Made by a program: the position numbers and the translations under genes. The notes under the pieces were generated by a model. It was given only the letters and a program-made list of their open reading frames with translations, was not told the DNA's origin and did not search any database. A DNA stretch of 64,000 bases, taken from the NCBI GenBank assembly GCA_048058975.1, contig JBLLNP010000009.1, positions 1 through 64,000 on the forward strand, written 5' to 3'. Positions 17,728 to 27,275 of this stretch are shown piece after piece (within the stretch, counting starts at the first letter, position 1; every line of letters starts with the position of its first letter). Source of the DNA: RHLJ01 sp048058975. GTDB lineage: Bacteria; Bacteroidota; Rhodothermia; Balneolales; Balneolaceae.

Positions 17728-18570
17728 ATGAGAAATCAACAATTGTATCTCTTAATGCTTTTTTCCTTAGTCTTAACTTTATCATCCTGTAAAGATGGTG
17801 GTAATAGTGGGCCTGATGTAACATTCACTAACCTTATCTGGTCAGATGAATTTAATACTGACGGGCAGTTAAGTAGTGAAAAATGGACCTATGATATAGG
17901 TACCGGAGTAGAGATTTTTGGGCAACCCGGATGGGGAAATAATGAGCTTCAATATTACACAGATCGTTCCGAAAATATCCGCGTTCGGGATGGCATGCTG
18001 GAAATAACCGCCCGGCAGGAAAACTTTGAAGGCTCAAACTACACATCAGCTAAAATTCTAACCAAAGGAATCTTCGAAACAACATTCGGAAGGTTTGAAG
18101 CCAGTATCCAACTTCCTTTCGGACAAGGTATATGGCCTGCTTTTTGGCTATTAGGTGATGACTCTGATGGAACCGTGATCTGGCCTCAGATTGGGGAAAT
18201 AGACATCATGGAATACAGGGGGCAGGAGCCATCGAAAATACATGGTACCATTCATGGGCCTGGTTATTCGGGAGCCCAAGGCATTACTGGCAGCTATAGC
18301 TTATCAAATGCACGCTTTGACACGGACTTTCATGTATTTGCAATAGAATGGGGACCTGATTTTATAGATTTTTATGTTGACGATATATTATACAATACTA
18401 TATCTAAAGATGATGTAGGAAGCAATGAATGGGTTTATAATGATAATCAGTTCTACATTATTTTAAACGTAGCGGTGGGTGGATGGTTTGCTGGTAATCC
18501 AAACAGCAATACTCCCTTTCCTCAAACTATGTACGTAGATTATGTTCGTGTTTATGGAATAGATAACTAA
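17728..18570 (+). CDS. GH16 laminarinase-type endo-beta-1,3-glucanase, lipoprotein
   Basis: A 280-residue lipoprotein (LSSC, Cys21). It is a complete GH16 jelly roll: IWSDEFNTDG at the start, WPAFWLLG before the active site, catalytic motif GEIDIMEY with Glu157, Asp159 and Glu162 (the E-x-D-x-x-E form of laminarinase-like GH16), then HVFAIEWGPDFIDFYVDD and a final YVDYVRVYG strand. It is predicted to cut beta-1,3-glucan internally, at the surface or in the periplasm. It sits in the operon with GH17, GH30 and the phosphorylase, which fixes the likely substrate as laminarin or a similar beta-glucan. Confidence 0.92.
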   Translation: MRNQQLYLLMLFSLVLTLSSCKDGGNSGPDVTFTNLIWSDEFNTDGQLSSEKWTYDIGTGVEIFGQPGWGNNELQYYTDRSENIRVRDGMLEITARQENFEGSNYTSAKILTKGIFETTFGRFEASIQLPFGQGIWPAFWLLGDDSDGTVIWPQIGEIDIMEYRGQEPSKIHGTIHGPGYSGAQGITGSYSLSNARFDTDFHVFAIEWGPDFIDFYVDDILYNTISKDDVGSNEWVYNDNQFYIILNVAVGGWFAGNPNSNTPFPQTMYVDYVRVYGIDN

Positions 18571-18638
18571 AAATTTAAATACTGGTTTTAAACCTTAAAA
18601 ATAAACTTTCCGGGAGTAAATAATTGATAGCTGAAGTA

Positions 18639-21600
18639 ATGACAGATAAGACAAAAGAAATGTTACAATCTGTAGAGATTAATGGTGAGTCCTTTTTTAC
18701 AATTTCAAATCTAGAAAATATAAGACCATTCTTCATGAGCGTGGTTAGTGATTCAGATCACTGGATGTTTATTTCAAGTAATGGCGGACTTTCTGCCGGA
18801 AGGAAAAATGCTGAATTTTCCCTGTTTCCGTACATAACAGATGATAAAATAACTGACCTCGCGCATATTACCGGAAGCAAAACAATCCTTCAGGTCAACA
18901 GCTCTATATGGGAACCCTTCTGCAAAAAAAATGCCATTAAGCAGAACATTACCAGAAACCTCTACAAGAATAAGTACGGGAATAAGATCATTTTTGAAGA
19001 GGTAAATCATGAGTTTGAGTTAACTTTTCGATATGAATGGAACTCAAGCGATCAATTTGGATTTGTACGAAAATCCACGCTTACTAATAACTCAGATAAA
19101 AGCTGCTCTGTTACTATTGTTGACGGAATCCAGAATATTTTACCTGCCAGTACAGACAGCGATCTTCAGAACCGATCGAGTAACCTGTTAGATGCTTACA
19201 AACGAAGCGAACTGGTTAAAGAAACGAGTTTAGCCATTTATGCGTTGAGCGCTATTCCTGTAGATAAAGCAGAGCCAAGTGAAGCATTGAAAGCTAATGT
19301 GGTTTGGTCACTCGGGACAAATTCAGCAACCTATCTGCTTTCATCTTTGCAACTGGATCATTTCCGGGATTTTAAAACAGTCGAAGAAGAAACGGATGTA
19401 AAAGGGGAAAAAGGAGCTTATTTCATAAAATCTGAATTAGAGCTTTCTCCGGAGTCAGAATCTAGCTGGTGGATAATGGCAAATACCAATCTGGATCACG
19501 CCGGAGTGATCAGGCTGAACAAAGAGATTAGGGAGGCCGATGATCTTTGTACTATTATTCAGGAGGATATTGAGAGAGGAACTCAGAACCTGAAAAATCT
19601 AGTGGCTGCTTCTGACGGATTCCAATATACAGCTGATGAACTTCGCGATGCCCGGCACTATTCAAATGTGTTATTCAATATAATGCGTGGTGGTATTTTT
19701 GATGATAACTACCAGATAGAGAAATCCGACTTTCTCGAATACCTTCGTAACGCCAATAAAGAGGTGTTCGGTAAGCACAACGAACTCTTTGCAGGATTAC
19801 CCGACGAGTTCGACAAAAACGCTTTGGATGAACACCTCGCTGCTGAAAATGATCCCGACTTGATACGGCTTGCTAAAGAGTATCTGCCACTAAAGTTCAG
19901 TCGGCGACACGGTGATCCAAGTCGGCCATGGAATAAATTTTCTATCAATACCAGAGATGAGAACGATGGTTCTAAGGTGTTGGATTATGAAGGGAACTGG
20001 AGAGATATTTTTCAGAATTGGGAAGCCTTGGTACATTCTTATCCAAAGTTTATAGAAGGAATGATTTTTAAATTCCTTAATGCAACCACTTTCGATGGAT
20101 ATAATCCGTATCGGGTTACGAAAGGTGGATTTGATTGGGAAGTTATTGAACCGGACGATCCTTGGTCGTACATAGGTTATTGGGGAGATCACCAGATTAT
20201 TTATTTACTCAAGTTCCTTGAGTTTTACCACGATCATCAACCCGAAGCTTTCGAGGATTTGTACTCAAGCGATCTTTTCGTTTATGCGAATGTTCCATAC
20301 AGAATCAAATCGTATGAAAGGATTGTAGAAAACCCAAAAGACACCATCGACTTTGATCACAAGTCAGATGCTGAAATTCAGGATTTAGTTGAACAGATTG
20401 GCGCTGACGGAGCCTTGCTTTCAAGTAAAACAGATTCTATTCACAGAGTTAATTTTATTGAAAAGATATTGGCAACATCCCTATCGAAGCTTTCTAATTT
20501 TATTCCTGAAGGTGGTATATGGATGAATACCCAGCGACCGGAATGGAACGACGCGAACAACGCATTGGTAGGTAATGGGGTTTCAATGGTTACCCTATAC
20601 TATTTGAGAAGATTTCTCAAGTTCTTTGAACCTTTACTTTCTTCTTCAAAAGGGAAAGAAGTGCAGGTGTCAGAAGAAATGGCGGAATTCTTTAACAGTA
20701 TTCGTTCAGTGTTTGAAAGTCATTCCGGATCACTATCTGCTTCAGTTGATGATAAAACCAGAAAGGATATTACGGATGGACTCGGAAAAGCAGGAAGTGT
20801 ATTCAGAGATCGAATTTACGACAACGGGTTTAGTGGCAAGAAAGCTACTCTCTCATTAGAATCCGTTCATACCTTGTTCAGCGTGGCGACTCAGTTTTTA
20901 GAGCATTCTATTAATGCTAACAAAAGGGAAGATGATCTTTACCATGCATATAACATAATGAGTGTAGAAGAAGATGGTATTTCAATTTCTTATCTGGACG
21001 AAATGCTTGAAGGGCAGGTCGCCGTACTAAGCTCTGGTTATCTTTCAGCTAGCGAGTCATTGAAAGTGCTCGAAGCTTTGCGGGAAAGTAGCTTATACCG
21101 AAAAGATCAGATGAGTTATATCCTCTATCCTAATAAAGAACTTCCAGGTTTTTTAGATAGAAACTCAGTTCCTGAAGCATTGGTTGAAAAATCGAGTCTA
21201 TTGATTCAAATGGTTTCCAAAAATGATCGACGAATTATTTCGAAAGATATTAATGGTGGATATCATTTTAATGGGGCTTTCAAAAACGCGGCATTCCTTG
21301 AAGAAGCATTAGATAAAATTGAAGACTCTGAATATTCAGGTCTTGCTAAAACAGAACGAAAGACTATTCTTTCTATCTGTGAAAAGGTGTTCAATCATAA
21401 GGCATTTACCGGTCGTTCGGGTACATTCTATGCATTCGAAGGTCTGGGCTCTATTTACTGGCACATGGTTTCGAAACTGTATCTCGCTACAATGGAAGTC
21501 GGGGTTAAGGCAGCTAAGGAAAAAGAGGATAGTGCCTTAGTACATGAGTTAGCTTCACAGTTTCATGAGATTGGTGAAGGTATCGGAGTTCATAAATCTC

Positions 21601-22058
21601 CGGAGCTTTATGGTGCATTTCCAACGGACCCATATTCTCATACTCCATATCACCGAGGAGCACAACAACCAGGTATGACTGGTCAGGTTAAAGAAGATAT
21701 TCTTGCCAGATATGGAGAGCTGGGAATTGAGGTTACTGATGGGTTTCTCTCGTTTTCTCCTTCCCTGTTATCAACGGATGAATTTTTAGAATCGGGTAAA
21801 GATGTAGAATTAATTTCTCTGGATCATGAGAGATATATCGTACATGTTCCGGCAAACGCACTTTGCTTTACTCTTTGCCAGGTTCCTGTATTCTATCAAC
21901 TTTCTACAGAAGAAGGGATAATGGTGGAATACTCTAATGGAGAAACTAAATCATTTAATGATTTAAAACTGGATGCCGAAACATCCAATGAATTATTTAC
22001 CAGATCAGGATTAGTAAGTCTGGTAAAAGTATCATTTAAAAAAGAACGTTTAACCTGA
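18639..22058 (+). CDS. Large cytosolic beta-1,3-oligoglucan phosphorylase-like protein (GH149/GH94 type)
   Basis: A 1139-residue protein from ATG 18639 (TTG 18624 would add five residues). It has no signal peptide or membrane segment, so it is cytosolic. Size and layout (beta-sandwich N-terminus, then a helical (alpha/alpha)6 barrel with RPWNKFSINT, YEGNWRDIFQNWEAL, YIGYWGDHQIIYLL and GGIWMNTQRPEWNDANNALVG blocks) fit the GH149 beta-1,3-oligoglucan phosphorylases and, more distantly, GH94. RDIFQNWE is the likely site of the catalytic acid. Phosphorolysis would give glucose-1-phosphate from imported laminari-oligosaccharides. The family call rests on recall of the length and blocks, not on a search. 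Confidence 0.72.
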   Translation: MTDKTKEMLQSVEINGESFFTISNLENIRPFFMSVVSDSDHWMFISSNGGLSAGRKNAEFSLFPYITDDKITDLAHITGSKTILQVNSSIWEPFCKKNAIKQNITRNLYKNKYGNKIIFEEVNHEFELTFRYEWNSSDQFGFVRKSTLTNNSDKSCSVTIVDGIQNILPASTDSDLQNRSSNLLDAYKRSELVKETSLAIYALSAIPVDKAEPSEALKANVVWSLGTNSATYLLSSLQLDHFRDFKTVEEETDVKGEKGAYFIKSELELSPESESSWWIMANTNLDHAGVIRLNKEIREADDLCTIIQEDIERGTQNLKNLVAASDGFQYTADELRDARHYSNVLFNIMRGGIFDDNYQIEKSDFLEYLRNANKEVFGKHNELFAGLPDEFDKNALDEHLAAENDPDLIRLAKEYLPLKFSRRHGDPSRPWNKFSINTRDENDGSKVLDYEGNWRDIFQNWEALVHSYPKFIEGMIFKFLNATTFDGYNPYRVTKGGFDWEVIEPDDPWSYIGYWGDHQIIYLLKFLEFYHDHQPEAFEDLYSSDLFVYANVPYRIKSYERIVENPKDTIDFDHKSDAEIQDLVEQIGADGALLSSKTDSIHRVNFIEKILATSLSKLSNFIPEGGIWMNTQRPEWNDANNALVGNGVSMVTLYYLRRFLKFFEPLLSSSKGKEVQVSEEMAEFFNSIRSVFESHSGSLSASVDDKTRKDITDGLGKAGSVFRDRIYDNGFSGKKATLSLESVHTLFSVATQFLEHSINANKREDDLYHAYNIMSVEEDGISISYLDEMLEGQVAVLSSGYLSASESLKVLEALRESSLYRKDQMSYILYPNKELPGFLDRNSVPEALVEKSSLLIQMVSKNDRRIISKDINGGYHFNGAFKNAAFLEEALDKIEDSEYSGLAKTERKTILSICEKVFNHKAFTGRSGTFYAFEGLGSIYWHMVSKLYLATMEVGVKAAKEKEDSALVHELASQFHEIGEGIGVHKSPELYGAFPTDPYSHTPYHRGAQQPGMTGQVKEDILARYGELGIEVTDGFLSFSPSLLSTDEFLESGKDVELISLDHERYIVHVPANALCFTLCQVPVFYQLSTEEGIMVEYSNGETKSFNDLKLDAETSNELFTRSGLVSLVKVSFKKERLT

Positions 22059-22075
22059 GCTAAAGAAAGAGCACT

Positions 22076-23356
22076 ATGAGAACCAAATTCACATATCTAT
22101 TAATTCTTCTAGCATTCGGAATTCTAACAAATTGTGAAAAACGATCAGATCAGAAAATGAAAAGCAGTAAAAACATCACAGCGGCTGAAATCCTTGGCAA
22201 TCCTGAATACCAGGCGATTTCATATGGAGGTTACCGGGAAATTACTCGCGATATACAGCCAACAGTGTCTCAATTAAAAGAAGACATGAAAATATTGTCG
22301 GCAATGGGAATTAAAGTTCTCAGAACCTACAATGTTCACTTAGATCATGCTTCGAATGTATTAGTTGCTATTAGTGAGTTAAAGAAAGAAGATCCTGATT
22401 TTGAAATGTATGTGATGTTGGGGGCTTGGATTGATGCGAAAAATGCATGGACTGATGAATCTCATAGAATCCGTGATCAGGATGGAGCAAGAAATGAAAG
22501 TGAAATAGCTCGTGCCGTTGAACTAACTAATAGGTATCCTGATATAGTAAAAATTATTGCAGTTGGTAACGAAGCAATGGTACACTGGGCAACAGAATAT
22601 TACGTAAAGCCTGTGATTATCCTTAAATGGGTAAATTATCTTCAAGACCTAAAAAAGAAGGGAGAATTACCAAAAGATCTTTGGGTTACCAGTTCTGACA
22701 ACTTTGCCTCATGGGGTGGTGGAAGTGAAACATACCACGTTGAAAATCTTGAAAAATTAATAGAAGCTGTGGACTTCTTATCAGTTCATACCTACCCAAT
22801 GCACGACACCCACTACAATCCCGAGTTCTGGGGTGTACCTGATAATGAAACAGATCTGTCTGATATTGAGAAAGTAGATAAGGCCATGAAACGTGCACTC
22901 AATTATTCCATCTCTCAGTACAATAGTGTGATTGAGTATATGAACAGCCTCGGAATTGATAAACCGGTACATATTGGAGAAACAGGTTGGGCTACCTTTT
23001 CAAATGAACACTATGGAGCCGATGGAGCGCGTGCCATCGATGAATATAAATCAGGAACCTATTACAAACAGATTCGCGACTGGTCTGATAAGGAGGGCGT
23101 TTCTGTATTCTATTTCGAAGCGTTTGATGAAAAATGGAAGGATGCTCAAAATCAGTTGGGGTCTGAGAACCACTTTGGGTTGATTAACCTGCAAGGCGAA
23201 GCAAAATATGCGATTTGGAATTTGGTAGATGCGGGTATTTTTGAAGGCCTGACCAGGGATGGGAACGCAATCACTAAAACATTTAATGGCGATTACTATG
23301 CCATGATGGAAACAGTGTTAGTACCACCAACAAAAGAAGAAATAATGGCCAGGTAA
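22076..23356 (+). CDS. GH17 beta-1,3-glucanase, lipoprotein
   Basis: A 426-residue lipoprotein (ILTNC, Cys20) with a GH17 TIM barrel: SYGGYREITRDIQP, MGIKVLRTYN, acid/base Glu166 in AVGNEAMV, and nucleophile Glu302 in GETGWATF. The C-terminal ~60 residues (FYFEAFDEKWKDAQ onward) complete the barrel. Predicted to act on the beta-1,3 backbone outside the cytoplasm, endo- or exo-acting. It starts 17 bp after the phosphorylase stop and ends 4 bp before the GH30 gene. Confidence 0.9.
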   Translation: MRTKFTYLLILLAFGILTNCEKRSDQKMKSSKNITAAEILGNPEYQAISYGGYREITRDIQPTVSQLKEDMKILSAMGIKVLRTYNVHLDHASNVLVAISELKKEDPDFEMYVMLGAWIDAKNAWTDESHRIRDQDGARNESEIARAVELTNRYPDIVKIIAVGNEAMVHWATEYYVKPVIILKWVNYLQDLKKKGELPKDLWVTSSDNFASWGGGSETYHVENLEKLIEAVDFLSVHTYPMHDTHYNPEFWGVPDNETDLSDIEKVDKAMKRALNYSISQYNSVIEYMNSLGIDKPVHIGETGWATFSNEHYGADGARAIDEYKSGTYYKQIRDWSDKEGVSVFYFEAFDEKWKDAQNQLGSENHFGLINLQGEAKYAIWNLVDAGIFEGLTRDGNAITKTFNGDYYAMMETVLVPPTKEEIMAR

Positions 23357-23360
23357 TATA

Positions 23361-24845
23361 TTGTCGCTCTCGGGAAATCATATCACAATTTTAGTTTTAA
23401 TTATATCCATTATGGGATGTACTTCAGATAAATCTCTGGAAGTTGAGATATATGAGACTTCGGCTTCAGGCAAAAAAATGGAAAAGGTGGAGGAATTCTC
23501 CAATTCTGGTGCATTGGTAACTATTGATTTGAAGCCTGAAGAAACTTTTCAAAAGATTACCGGTTTTGGAGGTTCTTTTACTGAATCATCTGCATACCTA
23601 TTAAATGAATTGAGTAAGGAAAACAGAGAGAAGATAATTGAAGCATACTTTGGAGACTCCGGCGCTAAGTATTCTTTGACCCGTACACACATCAATTCAA
23701 GTGATTTTTCTCTTGGTAATTATAGCTATGCCCCGGTTGAAGGTGATCTGACTTTGGAACACTTCTCAATCGAAGAAGATATGGATGATATTATCCCGAT
23801 GATCAAAGATGCAATGGAGGTTTCATCGGATGGTTTTAAAATTATCTCCTCCCCTTGGACGGCTCCAATTTGGATGAAAGACAATAAAGCCTGGAAAGGG
23901 GGAAAGCTTCTTCCTAAGTATTATGATACCTGGGCATTATTCTTTTCAAAATATCTGGATGCCTACTCGGAGCAAGGAATAAATATTTGGGGAATTACGG
24001 TAGAGAATGAACCTCTCGGAAACGGAGAGAATTGGGAAAGCATGCACTACACTGCTGAAGAGATGAATGAGTTTGTAAAGAATCATCTAGGTCCAAAACT
24101 TGAAGAGGATGGTCATGATGTTGTTCTTCTGGGATACGATCAAAACCGAGATCATCTGGAAGAATGGGTGGATGTAATGTACGGCGACGAGGAAGCCGCT
24201 AAATACTTTGACGGAACAGCCATACACTGGTATGCAAGTACCTACGATATTTTTGAGGAGGCTCTTCAACACGCGCATAATGCGGCACCAGATAAATATC
24301 TCATTCAGACCGAAGCAACAGCTGATGCTGATGTTCCCAGATGGAAAGATGATGAATGGTATTGGAGTAAAGAAGCAACCGATTGGGGATGGGACTGGGC
24401 TCCTGACAATCAAAAATATTTACACCCAAAATATGTGCCAGTTTACCGCTACGCCCGGGATATAATAGGCACGCTAAATAATTGGGTAGATGGTTGGGTA
24501 GATTGGAATATGGTTCTTGATAGACAAGGCGGACCTAATTGGGCGAATAACTGGTGTCTTGCTCCCGTAATTGTGGATCCCAAACTCGATGAGGTCTATT
24601 TCACCCCACTGTACTATACCATGACACATTTCAGTCGGTTTATCCGTCCCGATGCAGTAAGAATTGGTCATTCTCATGATGATGAAGAAATTCTAGTTAC
24701 AGCAGCAAAGAACTTAGATGGATCAACCACAGTGGTGATATTAAATCAATTAGACGAAGCAAAAAGAATTCAGATCAATCTTGAAGGAAAAGCAACTTTC
24801 TTTTCTATAGAAGGAAAGGCATTGCAAACGATAGTTATAAAATAA
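23361..24845 (+). CDS. GH30 beta-glucosidase / beta-1,6-glucanase-type lipoprotein
   Basis: A 494-residue GH30 protein. TTG 23361 is the start that gives a full lipoprotein signal (IMGC, Cys20) and lies 4 bp after the upstream stop. Catalytic blocks are TVENEPLG with acid/base Glu217 and YLIQTEATAD with nucleophile Glu318. The family's GFGGSFTESSAY motif is at 68-79, and a beta-sandwich domain ends the protein. In laminarin loci GH30 usually removes beta-1,6 branches, which would complement the beta-1,3-active GH16 and GH17 here; the linkage specificity is inferred from context. Confidence 0.9.
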   Translation: MSLSGNHITILVLIISIMGCTSDKSLEVEIYETSASGKKMEKVEEFSNSGALVTIDLKPEETFQKITGFGGSFTESSAYLLNELSKENREKIIEAYFGDSGAKYSLTRTHINSSDFSLGNYSYAPVEGDLTLEHFSIEEDMDDIIPMIKDAMEVSSDGFKIISSPWTAPIWMKDNKAWKGGKLLPKYYDTWALFFSKYLDAYSEQGINIWGITVENEPLGNGENWESMHYTAEEMNEFVKNHLGPKLEEDGHDVVLLGYDQNRDHLEEWVDVMYGDEEAAKYFDGTAIHWYASTYDIFEEALQHAHNAAPDKYLIQTEATADADVPRWKDDEWYWSKEATDWGWDWAPDNQKYLHPKYVPVYRYARDIIGTLNNWVDGWVDWNMVLDRQGGPNWANNWCLAPVIVDPKLDEVYFTPLYYTMTHFSRFIRPDAVRIGHSHDDEEILVTAAKNLDGSTTVVILNQLDEAKRIQINLEGKATFFSIEGKALQTIVIK

Positions 24846-24884
24846 TCCATGGAATAAAAACAGCGGAAAACGGAGCATAAAAGA

Positions 24885-27266
24885 ATGAGTAATTCAGTAA
24901 CCACTAAAAAAGTACCCTACTCGTATAAAATTGCATTTGGTATGGGTATGCTTGCTAACCAAATGTTTCCTGCAGTATTAAGTATTTTCATGGTTGTATT
25001 AGTTCAGGATTTAGGCTTTCCGGGATGGATGTGGGGTGTAATCTTTTTCTTTCCTCGCATTTTCGATTCTTTTACAGACCCGATAATGGGCTTTATTTCT
25101 GATAATACAAGGTCTAAATGGGGTCGTCGAAGACAATATGTATTTATTGGGTCCATAATGATGGGTATAAGTTTTATCATCATGTGGCAGCTTTATTCAG
25201 ACAATAGCGTTATGTACAATTTTACGTACTTTATGATATGGTCTGTAATTTTCTTCCTTGGTATTACGGTATTTAGTGTTCCTTATGTAGCGATGGGATA
25301 CGAAATGAGTGATGATTTTCACGAAAGAACTCAAATTATGGCCATCGCTCAATGGATCGGGCAATGGGCATGGGTGCTTGCTCCGTGGCTTTGGGTAATC
25401 ATGTACGATCCTAGTTGGTTTGAGTCAGCGGAAGTAGCGACTCGAACGCTTGCTATATTGATCGGGATTTTATTTATGGTATGTGCTATGATTCCTGCAC
25501 TTGTAATTAAAAGCGAATCTACAGTTGATAGAGATGATTATATGCCCCTGACATTCCAGAATATTGGATCGGGCTTCAAAGATATAATCAACAGTTTTAA
25601 AGAGGCTTTTAAATCAGAGCCTTTCCGTAGATTGTGTATTTCTACATTTTTAATATTCAATGCTTTTAATACAGTTGCCGCATTTACCTTTTTTGTGATA
25701 GTATATCACCTCTTTGGAGGAGATGCAGGAGCAGCAGGTCTATGGCCTACACTATTTGGTAGCCTTGGTGCATTAGTAACTACATTTGTTGTTATCCCTA
25801 TTGTCGCAAAAATGTCTAAGATAATGGGGAAGAAGAAGGCATTTATTCTGTCTCAAGCTCTGTCAATATTTGGATATATCTTATTCTGGTTTCTTTTAAT
25901 TCCTGGAAAACCATATATGTTCATATTTGCTCTTCCATTTTTCTCCTTTGGGATTGGAAGTCTTTTTACACTTATGATGTCGATGACAGCCGATGTAATT
26001 GATCTGGACGAACTTAATTATGGTGTTAGAAGAGAAGGAGTTTTTGGAGCTATCTACTGGTGGATGGTTAAGTTTGGATTTGCTATAGCTGGAGCACTTA
26101 GTGGTATAATTCTGAGTGTAGTTGGGTTCAGTGCTGATGCATTACCAGGGCCAATTCCTATTGGAGAAGTTTGGCCAGGAATTACCGGATTAAGAGTGTT
26201 CTTTTCTGGGTTACCAGTTATAGGAACTTTGGGTGCTATCCTAATTATGTGGAAATATGACATTGATGAGGAACGGGCTAATGATATACGCAGACAGCTT
26301 GAAGATCGAAAAACTAAAACGAAGCTTAAAGAAATTAAACCACAATACAATAGCTTTTATGAAATTGGAAAAGCGAATTCGTTTTTGAATGTTGAGGTAA
26401 AAAATCCTCACACTTCAATTTTTATGGATAGTAATGAGGAAGAGTTGAAATCCAGATTTATAGAAGTGCTAAATAATGGAATTCCGGGTATTTGTTTCAG
26501 CCCTTACAGAGATAATCAAAATATTGGAGATCAACTATCAGAAGAACAGATTGAACAAAGAGTTGAAGTTATTAAACCGTATGTACAGTGGGTACGATCT
26601 TTCTCAACAACAAGTGGAAATGAATTCATTCCTGTGATTTCTCGAAAACATGACCTTAAAGCTGTAGTTGGTGCCTGGATTGATTCAGACCTTGAATCGA
26701 ATGAAAAAGAAATTGAAGGGCTATTAAAACTTGCTAAAGATGGCGATGTGGATGTTGCTGTAGTTGGGAATGAAGTCTTGATGAGAGGAGATTTAGAAAA
26801 GTCTCAAATCCTCGACTATTTAAAAAGAGTTAAAGAAGAACTACCGAATATTCCTGTAACATATGTAGATGCTTACTATATATTTTTAGATAATCCTGAT
26901 TTACTGGAATATTGTGATGTGGTAATGATTAACTGTTACCCATTCTGGGAAGGGTTTTCTATTGAAGAATCAATGAGTGTACTTGAAAAAATGTATGCTT
27001 TGGTTCAGTCTATTAGTAAAGGGAAGAAAGTAATTATATCAGAAACCGGATGGCCTACTGCTGGTAGTCCAGTCGGTAACTCAGAACCATCACTCACTAA
27101 TATGATGAAGTACTTTATCAATTTACAGGAATGGGGTAAAGCGAATGAAGTTGAAATCCATTATTTCTCATCCTTTGACGAGTCCTGGAAAGTACGTCAT
27201 GAAGGAGATGTAGGAGCCCGGTGGGGTATATGGAATAAAGATGAACAATTGAAAATTAAAAAGTAA
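24885..27266 (+). CDS. GPH-family sugar symporter fused to a cytosolic GH17 domain
   Basis: A 793-residue fusion. Residues 1 to about 470 are a twelve-helix MFS/GPH (MelB-like) symporter with the typical DSFTDPIMGFISDNTRSKWG loop and basic RRR stretch. A charged linker (about 470-500) leads into a complete GH17 TIM barrel (about 505-793) with acid/base Glu630 in VVGNEVLM and nucleophile Glu720 (codon 27042-27044) in SETGWPT. With an even helix count both termini are cytosolic, so the hydrolase should sit at the inner mouth of the carrier. A free GH17 paralogue of the C-terminal domain starts 9 bp downstream. Confidence 0.9.
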   Translation: MSNSVTTKKVPYSYKIAFGMGMLANQMFPAVLSIFMVVLVQDLGFPGWMWGVIFFFPRIFDSFTDPIMGFISDNTRSKWGRRRQYVFIGSIMMGISFIIMWQLYSDNSVMYNFTYFMIWSVIFFLGITVFSVPYVAMGYEMSDDFHERTQIMAIAQWIGQWAWVLAPWLWVIMYDPSWFESAEVATRTLAILIGILFMVCAMIPALVIKSESTVDRDDYMPLTFQNIGSGFKDIINSFKEAFKSEPFRRLCISTFLIFNAFNTVAAFTFFVIVYHLFGGDAGAAGLWPTLFGSLGALVTTFVVIPIVAKMSKIMGKKKAFILSQALSIFGYILFWFLLIPGKPYMFIFALPFFSFGIGSLFTLMMSMTADVIDLDELNYGVRREGVFGAIYWWMVKFGFAIAGALSGIILSVVGFSADALPGPIPIGEVWPGITGLRVFFSGLPVIGTLGAILIMWKYDIDEERANDIRRQLEDRKTKTKLKEIKPQYNSFYEIGKANSFLNVEVKNPHTSIFMDSNEEELKSRFIEVLNNGIPGICFSPYRDNQNIGDQLSEEQIEQRVEVIKPYVQWVRSFSTTSGNEFIPVISRKHDLKAVVGAWIDSDLESNEKEIEGLLKLAKDGDVDVAVVGNEVLMRGDLEKSQILDYLKRVKEELPNIPVTYVDAYYIFLDNPDLLEYCDVVMINCYPFWEGFSIEESMSVLEKMYALVQSISKGKKVIISETGWPTAGSPVGNSEPSLTNMMKYFINLQEWGKANEVEIHYFSSFDESWKVRHEGDVGARWGIWNKDEQLKIKK

Positions 27267-27275
27267 AAAAGCGGT

